Below, piece after piece: positions 9,536 to 18,603 of a stretch of DNA of 47,541 nt. The notes beneath the pieces were generated by a model, which was not told the origin of the DNA, searched no databases, and saw only the letters and a list, made by a program, of their open reading frames with translations. How positions within the stretch are numbered: position 1 is the stretch's first letter; the number at the start of each line of letters is the position of its first letter. The translations under genes were made by a program, and so were the position numbers. This stretch comes from Saprospiraceae bacterium (GTDB lineage Bacteria; Bacteroidota; Bacteroidia; Chitinophagales; Saprospiraceae): the NCBI GenBank assembly GCA_026985735.1, contig JALSPW010000102.1, positions 1 to 47,541 of the forward strand. Direction: 5' to 3'.

Positions 9536-10453
9536 TTACAAATTGTCCAATATGGATTTTATTTCTTCTATTCGTTTTTTACTTACATCAACTTTAATTA
9601 AATCACCATTATTAAAACTAGCATATTTCATACCAAAAAATGCCTGGCCATTGGCATTATCTGAAATGACAATTATATTTGCTTCAGTTTCAGGTATTTT
9701 AACATTATAAGGAAGTTCAAACACTTTTAATTCACCGTCCCAATACATTTCTATATTCGTATTTAATTTTGGAATAGATATTTGAACAATTGAATTGTCA
9801 ACATCAAATCCGTCAGGAAGTGAGACTCTGATTTTTTCAATTTTAGCATTTTCTGTTATTGCTTGTCCAATACAGAAAATTCCTTGCCTATCCGTAGTGA
9901 AAATATATCCTTTTTGAATAATAGGATCTTCACCGGATGTTATTTCCCATGAACTTTTAGTTAAAATGTCATTTTCATAAGCACTTTTACTCCACCCTTT
10001 TGAAGTCAATCGAAAAATACTTGGGACTTTTAAATCATTATAAGGAATTTTGAATCTAATTGGAATTCCTTTTTTAAGTGCTATATCATTCCCTTTGGTA
10101 TCCGAAAGTTCAAATTCAATTATATTTGAGTTCTTAATAAGTTTTCGGTTTTCACTTTCCATTGAAATTCTGTTAGCCACCAGTTTTCCAATTGTGTTTA
10201 TTTGTTTAAGTGAAAAATTTATTGTATCATTATTTTCAAAAAAATCATCATTTAATTCAACAATCAGGCCTTTGGAAAAGGTTTTAACATGATTTCCACT
10301 AACCGAGAATATGGCTTTTTCTTTTTTATCCTGCAACTGTGCCAAATAACTTATAGTATCATTTTTATAAGGATAAAAAACTTCATATTCCTCGACACAG
10401 GAATTAAATAATACAATAACCAGAGCTGTGTAAAAAAGTTTTTTCATATACAA
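9536..10453 (-). CDS. Hypothetical lipoprotein
   Basis: MKKLFYTALVIVLFNSC lipobox; last gene of the sigma/anti-sigma operon. Confidence 0.8.
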   Translation of the reverse strand: MYMKKLFYTALVIVLFNSCVEEYEVFYPYKNDTISYLAQLQDKKEKAIFSVSGNHVKTFSKGLIVELNDDFFENNDTINFSLKQINTIGKLVANRISMESENRKLIKNSNIIEFELSDTKGNDIALKKGIPIRFKIPYNDLKVPSIFRLTSKGWSKSAYENDILTKSSWEITSGEDPIIQKGYIFTTDRQGIFCIGQAITENAKIEKIRVSLPDGFDVDNSIVQISIPKLNTNIEMYWDGELKVFELPYNVKIPETEANIIVISDNANGQAFFGMKYASFNNGDLIKVDVSKKRIEEIKSILDNL

Positions 10454-10474
10454 TGCGTTTTCTGTAATTTCATA

Positions 10475-11842
10475 TTAATTAAAAAAATATCTTGGCCCCA
10501 AAGAAATTCCGAATTTTGTAAATTTCTGAGTTAAGGGGTAATTATTATTTGTAAATGGTTTTAAGAAATATCTAAACTTAGGTTCAGCAAAAAGTTCAAT
10601 ATTCCTGTTTATCCTATATCCAAAATATGCACTTGTGTAAATCGAAATCCCTAAATTTTTATTGAAAATATCTGGATTGTCGGATTGTTTATTAAAACTT
10701 ACTACTTCACCGTTCATATTCAACATGGTACCTTTTTGATAAGTTAAAATATTTAAAACTATACCTGCATTTATTCCTATATTAAAATCATTATGTTTAA
10801 ATTGATATCCAAAAATAACAGGAATATCAATCATGCTGTAATTATTTATTTTTTGAATATCTTCTTTGCCGTATATTTCTTTAATTGTCGTGTCTCTTGA
10901 AATTTGATATGTTCCGTCGGTGTTCCAAATTGTATCAATAGTAATAATAGTTTGAGTGTTTTTAACGTCTTTTATTACAATATGGAATTTTTCATTTATT
11001 GTAGTGAAATTCAATCCGGTTTTGATCAAAATGTTTTTATTGAACTTATATCCGGCCATTATTCCTCCCGAATATGATAATAATGCACTTTCACTGGACA
11101 ATCTGGAATTTATATATTCAGGTTTTGTGCCGGTAAGACTCTTTTTTGCGTAATCGGGGGAAAGATATAAATCCATAAACCATCTGTTTGCCCCATCTGA
11201 AAAACAATCATTTAAGATACCGTGTTGAGGTTTTATAGTAGGATTAAAAATTCTATTATTTAAAAGAAGATATTCTGTTTTTGACGATTTTAAAACTATT
11301 GGCTTTGAAAAGTTGTCATATTTTTTTATACCGGTGGTATTTTTATGAATATTTGATGTTTTTGATAATTGATTTTGAAAAATATTTTTATGTTCAATAT
11401 TTTCCTGATTCAATATTGTTCGGAGATATTTGGATGATTTTGGTTGATAAGAAGTTGTGTGATTATTATTGAAATTTATATTTGAATTAAGTATTTTATC
11501 GTAACCGGAAAATATATCCGGGGTATTTTGTTTTGTTGAACTTTTGACGGGGTTAATGTGATTATAAGATTTTGTGGAATTTTTATTTATCTCCTTGGAA
11601 ACTTTAGCAATAACTTTGCTGTTTTGGTTTGAATTCTCTTTAGAATTGGTACGGGACTTCAATAGGACAAAGCCTAATCCAAGGATAAATGCAATTCCTG
11701 TTGCGGTAATAAAATATATAAGAAACCGTTTAATTCTTTGTCGTTTTATCAGGGCTTCAGATACATTTTTCCATACTTTGTCTGAAGTTTGGATTTCAAT
11801 ATTATGAAGTTTTTCCTTAAATATTTTTTCAAAATTATCCAT
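10475..11842 (-). CDS. Putative dual-membrane-spanning anti-sigma factor (N-terminal cytoplasmic segment, one TM, low-complexity linker, C-terminal outer-membrane beta-barrel)
   Basis: N-terminal soluble segment, TM FLIYFITATGIAFILGLGFVLL, N/S/K/T-rich linker, PorT-like beta strands ending GISLGPRYFFN; overlaps the ECF sigma gene by 8 bp. Confidence 0.75.
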   Translation of the reverse strand: MDNFEKIFKEKLHNIEIQTSDKVWKNVSEALIKRQRIKRFLIYFITATGIAFILGLGFVLLKSRTNSKENSNQNSKVIAKVSKEINKNSTKSYNHINPVKSSTKQNTPDIFSGYDKILNSNINFNNNHTTSYQPKSSKYLRTILNQENIEHKNIFQNQLSKTSNIHKNTTGIKKYDNFSKPIVLKSSKTEYLLLNNRIFNPTIKPQHGILNDCFSDGANRWFMDLYLSPDYAKKSLTGTKPEYINSRLSSESALLSYSGGIMAGYKFNKNILIKTGLNFTTINEKFHIVIKDVKNTQTIITIDTIWNTDGTYQISRDTTIKEIYGKEDIQKINNYSMIDIPVIFGYQFKHNDFNIGINAGIVLNILTYQKGTMLNMNGEVVSFNKQSDNPDIFNKNLGISIYTSAYFGYRINRNIELFAEPKFRYFLKPFTNNNYPLTQKFTKFGISLGPRYFFN

Positions 11843-12371
11843 TGTGTGAATATAATTCGATTATTAATTTTTTTAACATATTTTTTGCTTTTGCCAATTG
11901 AGATCTGGAAGAACTTTCGGCAATTTTTAACATTTGTCCTATTTCTTTATGACTATATCCTTCTATAACATACATATTGAATACTGTCCGGTATCCAACG
12001 GGTAATTGTGTTAATAAATTTAAAAGTTCATCAGACGACATACCGGATATAGCATCTTGATTTTTATCATATAAATTATATATAGTTTTTATGTCTTCAG
12101 TATACAATTTCTTTTTCTTTTTTATATATTTTAATGCAACATTAATCATTATTTTTCTAATCCATCCCTCAAAAGAACCTTCATGTTTATAATTTTTTAA
12201 TTTTGAAAAAATCAAAATAAATCCTTCCTGCATGACATCTTCTGCATCCTGATTATTTCCTGTATACCGGAAACACAATGCTTTCATAGAATTTTTATAC
12301 TTGTCAAATAAAGCTTTTTGACTCTTTATGTCATTTTTCAGACTTGCGGAAATCAATTCTTTATCTGTCAA
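11835..12371 (-). CDS. RNA polymerase ECF-type sigma-70 factor
   Basis: ALCFRYTGNNQDAEDVMQEGFILIFSKLKNYKHEGSFEGWIRKIMINVALKYIKK (region 2) and LPVGYRTVFNMYVIEGYSHKEIGQMLKIAESSSRSQLAKAK (region 4). Confidence 0.95.
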   Translation of the reverse strand: MTDKELISASLKNDIKSQKALFDKYKNSMKALCFRYTGNNQDAEDVMQEGFILIFSKLKNYKHEGSFEGWIRKIMINVALKYIKKKKKLYTEDIKTIYNLYDKNQDAISGMSSDELLNLLTQLPVGYRTVFNMYVIEGYSHKEIGQMLKIAESSSRSQLAKAKNMLKKLIIELYSHNG

Positions 12372-12407
12372 AACAATCGTTTTAGTTTTTCCGGAAGCAA
12401 TTTATAT

Positions 12408-12439
12408 TATATAGAGACTTATTATTATGGATTCGTTGC
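12408..12439 (-). promoter_or_regulatory. Candidate ECF promoter of the sigma/anti-sigma operon
   Basis: Minus strand GCAAC-N16-GTCTCTATATA, about 40 nt upstream of the sigma start codon. Confidence 0.45.
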
Positions 12440-12467
12440 CTGCCGGAAGTTAAATTAATTAATTTTT

Positions 12468-13295
12468 TTAATCTTTATTTTTTATATTTCCTTTTTTTGT
12501 TTCATCGTTATTATTTTCTTCCACTATGTCCGCATCATCAATAAGGGGATTTCCATCATTGTCACGATCTTCAAATCCATCAATATCAGGCATTTCTTTT
12601 TTTGAGACGGTTTTATTTTTTGTTATTTTTGGAGTTGGGTTGTCCGAATATTCTCCTGATGTAAATTTATCAGCTTTATCAAAAAAATCAGATTTATCAT
12701 CAAGTTCGGAATCTTTTAAATCTATTGGAGAATCTGCAAAATCATCTTTATTATCTTCTGCTTGTTTTGTTTTTGCATATTCTTCTGCTTTTTTGATTGT
12801 CTCATCTATTTTTTCTCCAAGATTCTTAGTTATTTCTGAAGCTTTGTTATATATGGTTTTTCCGCCTTCGATAATTTTACCTCCGATTACTTCTGATGTC
12901 TCTTTGAATTTGTCGGCGGCTTCTTTTCCCGGACCATCTATAAATTCTTTTGCTTCTTCAATAAATTTGTCTCCGGTATCAGCAATAATATCTCCCGCTT
13001 TTTCAATTGCTTCGGTAGATTTTTTAAAGACTTTACTATCTGTAATATTATCAATAATTTCTTTCGATTTTTCAGTTATATTATTTACTACCTGATTGCT
13101 TTTTTCATTCGTTTGTGTTTTTATTTCATCAAATTTTTTATTCAAATCATCTTTTTGAGTTTCAAAAAAATCTTCAGAAGTTTCCAGTAAATGTTCACCT
13201 TTTTCTTTTGTATAATCAATCGTTTTTTTTGCAGCTGATTTAGTAATCGATTTTGAACCGAAAATCAGTTTTTTAATATCATTAAATATTCCCAT
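12468..13295 (-). CDS. Hypothetical amphipathic-helix (YtxH/LEA/apolipoprotein-like) protein with acidic tail
   Basis: Charged amphipathic repeats with Lys/Glu/Asp/Thr periodicity; tail DIDGFEDRDNDGNPLIDDADIVEENNND. Confidence 0.7.
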   Translation of the reverse strand: MGIFNDIKKLIFGSKSITKSAAKKTIDYTKEKGEHLLETSEDFFETQKDDLNKKFDEIKTQTNEKSNQVVNNITEKSKEIIDNITDSKVFKKSTEAIEKAGDIIADTGDKFIEEAKEFIDGPGKEAADKFKETSEVIGGKIIEGGKTIYNKASEITKNLGEKIDETIKKAEEYAKTKQAEDNKDDFADSPIDLKDSELDDKSDFFDKADKFTSGEYSDNPTPKITKNKTVSKKEMPDIDGFEDRDNDGNPLIDDADIVEENNNDETKKGNIKNKD

Positions 13296-13471
13296 GATTT
13301 TTTTTATAATTTATTTAATAGTTTTATTTTGTGCTAAAATTAATGCTTTTATTCAAATTTTAAAGTATTTTTACTAAAAAATAGAATTAATTCCTGTTTT
13401 ATTACTATTCAGGTAGTTTTATTTTGTTCGGAAAATGTTTTTTTTTATAAAAATAGCACTCATCTTGATCG

Positions 13472-13622
13472 ATTAGTGTTTGTTTATAAAGTTAAGAGTC
13501 TGAGCTATTATGTTCGAGTTCAAGGTTTGCGAAATATTTGAAATCAAAGAGTTGACTTTTGTCAATAACTATTTCAAACATGAGCATAACGAAGAAATCG
13601 GATATTTTAGACAGGCACTAAT
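13472..13622. repeat. Long-form copy (B) of a terminal-inverted-repeat intergenic element
   Basis: Ends ATTAGTGTTTGTTTATAAAG ... TTTTAGACAGGCACTAAT; interior folds as nested inverted repeats (TTGAAAT/ATTTCAAA, TTATGTTC/GAGCATAA, TTGAC-TTTT-GTCAA). Confidence 0.8.
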
Positions 13623-13663
13623 TTTACAAAATTAAAATATATACTCAAAAAAAGAAAAATAAA

Positions 13664-14614
13664 GTGTCTGAAACCAAGAATGAAATCAAAAATTTAATAA
13701 AAAAGATTAATAGCCTTCAGATAGTGGAGAAAGAATATTCTTCCATTGAAAGTAAAAAGAAGAAACTTGAAAATGAGCTTAGTGAATTATTGGATTTACT
13801 ACAAACTAAAAATAATGAGATTTCAAAAATGGAAAAATTTTCCTTTGGTGGGCTAATAAAATCTGTTTTTGTTGACAGGAAAAAGGTTTTGGATAAGAAA
13901 AGAGAAGAGTATTATGATTTATCCAAACAATATGAAAAATTAAAATCTGAAATAGCTGCCCTGAATTATGAATCCAATCTATTGGGGAGAAAATACAATG
14001 ATTTTTTAAGATATAAACGGGAATTGCAGGCACTATTTGAAAAGAGGGAAGCTGAATTAATGACGGAAGATTCAATGGAAGGATTAACTTTTAGGAATAT
14101 GCTTGATGATATAAAAGATATGAAAAAAGAACAAGCGAAGATTTTAGTTTCTATTTCAATTATCGATAAGTTGTATAGTAAACTTACTTTATTAAGTGCT
14201 GCTTTGAGAGAAGTGGAAGGATATGGTAATTGGAAAACCAGAAAAAGGATGAGGCGTGTAGATTCTTACAAGAATATTGCTATCAATAATGCAAAGCAAT
14301 ATCTTTTGGAAAGTAACCTTATGATAAAAAAACTGGAACAATCTTTAATTGGTATAAAAATCAACAGTGTTAATCTTTATTTAAAACCTATTGAGTTTCA
14401 GGGGTTTTTAAATGTTATTTTTGATAATTTTATTACGGATATTATTTTGAGAAAAAAGATTAATGATGCTATTGACAATATTGAGGATGTTTATAGAAAT
14501 CTAACTATTTTGAAAAATGAATTGCGGGATAAAATTGAAAGCATAGAGGATAAAATAAAACAGTTGGAAATCCTTAAAAAAGAAGTTGTCTCTGATCACG
14601 GATTACCATCATAA
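13664..14614 (+). CDS. Hypothetical coiled-coil protein
   Basis: 316-aa ORF with GTG start and extended heptad-like regions; no family recognised. Confidence 0.7.
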   Translation: MSETKNEIKNLIKKINSLQIVEKEYSSIESKKKKLENELSELLDLLQTKNNEISKMEKFSFGGLIKSVFVDRKKVLDKKREEYYDLSKQYEKLKSEIAALNYESNLLGRKYNDFLRYKRELQALFEKREAELMTEDSMEGLTFRNMLDDIKDMKKEQAKILVSISIIDKLYSKLTLLSAALREVEGYGNWKTRKRMRRVDSYKNIAINNAKQYLLESNLMIKKLEQSLIGIKINSVNLYLKPIEFQGFLNVIFDNFITDIILRKKINDAIDNIEDVYRNLTILKNELRDKIESIEDKIKQLEILKKEVVSDHGLPS

Positions 14615-14637
14615 ACCGTAAAAATAGAGATTAAAAA

Positions 14638-14680
14638 GCTATCAAAATAACGAAACATTTTGTTCCTTTATTTTGATAGC
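14638..14680 (-). terminator. Rho-independent terminator between convergent genes (pnp side has the T-tract)
   Basis: Perfect 13-bp arms GCTATCAAAATAA / TTATTTTGATAGC; followed on the minus strand by TTTTT. Confidence 0.85.
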
Positions 14681-14693
14681 GCTTTAATATTAA

Positions 14694-14755
14694 CTAAGTG
14701 TTTGTCTATAAGGAGATTGTTTTGAATTTTAATGGTATTATAGACAGGCACTAAT
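14694..14755. repeat. Short-form copy (C) of the terminal-inverted-repeat element
   Basis: CTAAGTGTTTGTCTATAAGGAGATTGTTTTGAATTTTAATGGTATTATAGACAGGCACTAAT; right end contains the pnp stop codon. Confidence 0.8.
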
Positions 14756-17027
14756 CATGTTTTCTATCATTTCTTCTGTTGTCACCATCTCTTCTATTTC
14801 TATTTCCGCCACGTCTATCTCCACCGCGTCTGTCTCCACCTCGATTATAATGCCTTCTATCGTCTTTTTCACCTCTTTCTTCACGTTCTTTAATATAATC
14901 CGGTTTAGGTAGCAAAGCTTTTCTACTAAGTCTGAGCTTTTTAGTTTTAGGGTCAATATCTATTAATTTAACTTTAAATTTATCTCCTACATTTACCGCA
15001 TCTTCAACATTTTCTATTCTGGAATATGATAATTCGGAAACATGAACCAAACCACTTTTCTTACCTAGGAAGTCAACAAAAACACCATAAGGCATAACAG
15101 TTTTTACTACTGCATCAAATTCATCACCAATTTGAGGTTTATAGGTTATTTCTTTAATTGTCTTAATCGCAGCTTCAATATCATCTTTATTTGTGCTGAA
15201 TACATGTACTATTCCTTTATCTTCTTCTTCGGTAATGGTAATAGTTGTATTTGTATTCTTTTGGATTTCTTGGATTACTTTTCCTCCCGGTCCTATTACT
15301 TCACCTATTTGATCCGTTTTGATTTCAATGACACTGATTCTTGGAGCATGAGGTTTGAGATCTTCTCTCGGAGCATCTATCGTTTGATTCATTTCATTCA
15401 ATATATGAGCTCTTCCTTCTTTTGCTTGCATAAGCGCACTTTCAAGAATATTATATGGAAGTCCGTCTATTTTAATGTCCATTTGGCATGCGACAATACC
15501 GTTTTTGGTTCCGGTTACTTTAAAGTCCATATCGCCGATAGCATCTTCATCACCGAGAATATCTGACAATACAACATATTTTTCACCATCGGTTATCAAA
15601 CCCATTGCTATTCCGCTAACACCTTCTTTTATTGGGACTCCGGCATCCATTAATGCCATTGAACCGCTACAAACTGTAGCCATTGAAGACGAACCATTTG
15701 ATTCCAATACATCTGAAGTAATTCTGATAGTATAAGGAAAATCTTCAGGTAATACTTTTCTTAACGATCTTCCCGCTAAATTTCCATGGCCAACTTCTCT
15801 ACGTCCGGGACCTCTCATCGGTTTAACTTCGCCTACTGAAAAACCGGGAAATGAATAATGCAATATGAAATCATCATAATATGAATTCAAAGCATTATCA
15901 ACCATTATTTGATCCATTTTTGTTCCCAAAGTAAGTATGGATAATACTTGAGTTTCTCCCCGGGTAAAGACGGCTGATCCATGACTGGAAGGAATAAGAT
16001 CTATTTCTGTCCAGATATTTCGTATTTCATCCGGTTTTCTTCCGTCCATTCTGATATTTTCTTCCAGTATTAATCTTCTGAAAACTTCTTTTTTCGTTTT
16101 GTCAAAATAAGTTGAAATCAGGCTGCCATATTCCTCAAACCATTCTTCTCCTTTTTCTTCTTTTAGGCTTTCTTTTAGCTCTTTTTCTATTTCTTTCAAC
16201 TGATTTTTTCGTGTGAGTTTATCCAAAGCACCTCTGGCAATTGTCTCGATTTTACCCGAGATCATATTTTTGATAGTCTCTTTTAGTTCAGGACTTTCCA
16301 ATGATTTTTCGAGTTCTCTTTTTACCAAAGCTTTATCACCAACTAATTTTGCTAATTCAAGTTGTGCTTCAATTTGGATTTTTATAGCATCATGAGCTAT
16401 CTTAATTGCTTCAACAATTTCTGTTTCACTTACCTCATCAGCTTCACCTTCCACCATCATCACATTGTCTAAAGTAGCAGCAACTATCAAATCTAAAGTT
16501 GCATTTTCCAGTTCGTCCCTTTTAGGGTTAATTTGATATTCTCCATTGATTTTAGCTACTCTGACTTCGGAAATAGGCCCATCCCATGGAATATTAGATA
16601 CACTTAAAGCACTGGATGCCGCTAAAGCTGCCAAAGCATCAGGCATTACACCGTCTTCGGCTGAAAGTAAATTGATATAAACCTGGGTTTCATTCATATA
16701 CCCGTCAGGAAACAGAGGCCTTAATGCTCTGTCAACCAATCTTGAAACTAATATCTCATTATCGGACAAGCGGCCTTCTCTCCTAAAAAAATTACCGGGA
16801 ATTCGTCCGGCAGATGCAAATTTTTCCTGATAGTCAACAGAAAGTGGAAAAAATGACTGATTTTCTTTTGCTTCTTTAGCAGAAACAACTGTTGCTAATA
16901 ATATAGTTTTTCCTATTGTTAAAGTTACCGAACCATCAGCCTGATCAGCCAATTTACCGGTTTCAATAACAACATCATTTCCATTCGGCATCTTGAACGA
17001 AATGGAAATTCCTTGTTTTTTACCCAT
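14751..17027 (-). CDS. pnp: Polyribonucleotide nucleotidyltransferase (PNPase)
   Basis: Two RNase PH domains (FFRREGRLSDNEILVSRLVDRALRPLFP; GPGRREVGHGNLAGRSL), KH domain (IGEVIGPGGKVIQEI), S1 domain, Arg/Gly/Asp-rich tail. Confidence 0.97.
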   Translation of the reverse strand: MGKKQGISISFKMPNGNDVVIETGKLADQADGSVTLTIGKTILLATVVSAKEAKENQSFFPLSVDYQEKFASAGRIPGNFFRREGRLSDNEILVSRLVDRALRPLFPDGYMNETQVYINLLSAEDGVMPDALAALAASSALSVSNIPWDGPISEVRVAKINGEYQINPKRDELENATLDLIVAATLDNVMMVEGEADEVSETEIVEAIKIAHDAIKIQIEAQLELAKLVGDKALVKRELEKSLESPELKETIKNMISGKIETIARGALDKLTRKNQLKEIEKELKESLKEEKGEEWFEEYGSLISTYFDKTKKEVFRRLILEENIRMDGRKPDEIRNIWTEIDLIPSSHGSAVFTRGETQVLSILTLGTKMDQIMVDNALNSYYDDFILHYSFPGFSVGEVKPMRGPGRREVGHGNLAGRSLRKVLPEDFPYTIRITSDVLESNGSSSMATVCSGSMALMDAGVPIKEGVSGIAMGLITDGEKYVVLSDILGDEDAIGDMDFKVTGTKNGIVACQMDIKIDGLPYNILESALMQAKEGRAHILNEMNQTIDAPREDLKPHAPRISVIEIKTDQIGEVIGPGGKVIQEIQKNTNTTITITEEEDKGIVHVFSTNKDDIEAAIKTIKEITYKPQIGDEFDAVVKTVMPYGVFVDFLGKKSGLVHVSELSYSRIENVEDAVNVGDKFKVKLIDIDPKTKKLRLSRKALLPKPDYIKEREERGEKDDRRHYNRGGDRRGGDRRGGNRNRRDGDNRRNDRKHD

Positions 17028-17138
17028 AATAATAATTAAATTTTAATCGCATCTTGATTTAAAATGCACTTTGAAGCGGAAAATATTATAACCGCAATAA
17101 ATATAAAATATAGTTAATTTGATAAACTAAGATCCGAA

Positions 17139-17414
17139 TTATTTTCTGATGCCCAATTTTTCAATTAATGCTCTGTATCCTACAATATCTTTTCTCAATA
17201 GATATTTTAGAAATCGCTTTCTTTTACCAACTTTAGTTAAAAGAGCCCTTCTGCTTACTTGATCCTTTTTATTTTCATTAAGGTGATGTGAAAGTATTTT
17301 AATCTCTTCGGTAAGTAATGCTATTTGTCCTTCAATTGAACCTGTATTGGTCTCTGACCCTCCAAATTCTTTAAAAATTTCTTTTTTCTTTTTTGAATCT
17401 AATAATACACTCAT
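17139..17414 (-). CDS. rpsO: 30S ribosomal protein S15
   Basis: FGGSETNTGSIEGQIALLTEEIKILSHHLNENKKDQVSRRALLTKVGKRKRFLKYL. Confidence 0.97.
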   Translation of the reverse strand: MSVLLDSKKKKEIFKEFGGSETNTGSIEGQIALLTEEIKILSHHLNENKKDQVSRRALLTKVGKRKRFLKYLLRKDIVGYRALIEKLGIRK

Positions 17415-17463
17415 TTTTATTTATTTTTACTAAGTTTAATTACGAAAATCTTCATTAGCGGCG

Positions 17464-17496
17464 CAAAGGTACTATTTATTTTATTAATTGCACAAA
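17464..17496 (-). promoter_or_regulatory. Bacteroidota promoter TTTG-N21-TACCTTTG for rpsO
   Basis: Minus strand TTTG (17496-17493), 21 nt, TACCTTTG (17471-17464). Confidence 0.75.
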
Positions 17497-17583
17497 TCCT
17501 GATAGTTTTATTTATTTTTTTATTTGTGTAGAACTAATTTTTGTTCAAATATGTTTAACAGATTGTAATTAAAAAATCAAATT

Positions 17584-18510
17584 ATGCAATATATAGATTA
17601 TTATAAAATATTAGGAATAAATAAAACTGCATCGGAAAAAGAAATAAAGAAGGCTTATAGAAAATTAGCTGTAAAATATCATCCTGATAAAAATAAGGGG
17701 AATAAACAAGCCGAAGAAAAGTTTAAAGAAATAAATGAAGCTTATACTGTCTTGTCAGATCCGGAAAAAAGAAAAAAATATGACAAATATGGTCATGATT
17801 GGGAAAAATTTGAACAAGCTGAACAGAATGGAGCTCATTTTGATTTCGGACAAGGTCAAGGTACAGGAGGATTCGATTTCGGGGGTAGCGGAGCTCAATT
17901 TGAATTTGGACAAGGGTCTGAGTTTTCTGATTTTTTCAATATGTTTTTTGGAGGCGGAAGTAGAGGATTTAATACCGGTAGAGCCGCTAGAGCGACTAAA
18001 GGGCAGGACTATTCTGCAATTGCGGAAATAACTTTGGAAGAGGCGTTTCATGGAACAAGCAGATTGATAGAATTGGGTGGAAAAAAAATAAGAGTCAAAT
18101 TTAAACCAGGAGTGAAAAACGGGCAAAAACTTAAAATTAAAGGCAAAGGGGCTCCAGGTAGAAATGGTGGTTCTCCGGGTGATTTATTTATTGAAGTTAA
18201 GATTTCAAATAATACCGGATTTGAGCGGAAAGGTGTTGATTTAAGAAAAAAATTGGATGTAGATCTTTTTACTGCTGTTTTGGGAGGTGAATTGGAAGTT
18301 GAAACTCTGGATCATAAAAAAGTAAAAATAAAAATCCCGGCAGGAACCCAAAATGGTAAAGTGTTTAGAATCAAAGGTAAAGGTATGCCAAAATATAATA
18401 TGCCCGGACATTTCGGGGATTTATATTTGGAGGTAAATGTAATAATACCTCAAAATCTGACTAATGAAGAAAAATCCCTGTTTGAAAAATTGAAAAAATT
18501 AAGAAATTAA
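17584..18510 (+). CDS. DnaJ/CbpA-type co-chaperone without zinc finger
   Basis: J domain with HPD (YHPDKNKGN), Gly/Phe-rich segment, DnaJ C-terminal domains; no CxxCxGxG repeats. Confidence 0.93.
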   Translation: MQYIDYYKILGINKTASEKEIKKAYRKLAVKYHPDKNKGNKQAEEKFKEINEAYTVLSDPEKRKKYDKYGHDWEKFEQAEQNGAHFDFGQGQGTGGFDFGGSGAQFEFGQGSEFSDFFNMFFGGGSRGFNTGRAARATKGQDYSAIAEITLEEAFHGTSRLIELGGKKIRVKFKPGVKNGQKLKIKGKGAPGRNGGSPGDLFIEVKISNNTGFERKGVDLRKKLDVDLFTAVLGGELEVETLDHKKVKIKIPAGTQNGKVFRIKGKGMPKYNMPGHFGDLYLEVNVIIPQNLTNEEKSLFEKLKKLRN

Positions 18511-18603
18511 TTCAATTTTTTATTTTATTCATGAAACTTTCTTTGATGATACTTTGGGATAGTGTAATGTGATATGAAGATAGGGGAGTGAGTAAAGTCG
18601 GTA

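Noticed and set aside
14738-14956. Minus ORF 72 aa overlapping the end of pnp
   Set aside because: Out-of-frame reading of the pnp tail repeats; pnp is clearly the real gene.
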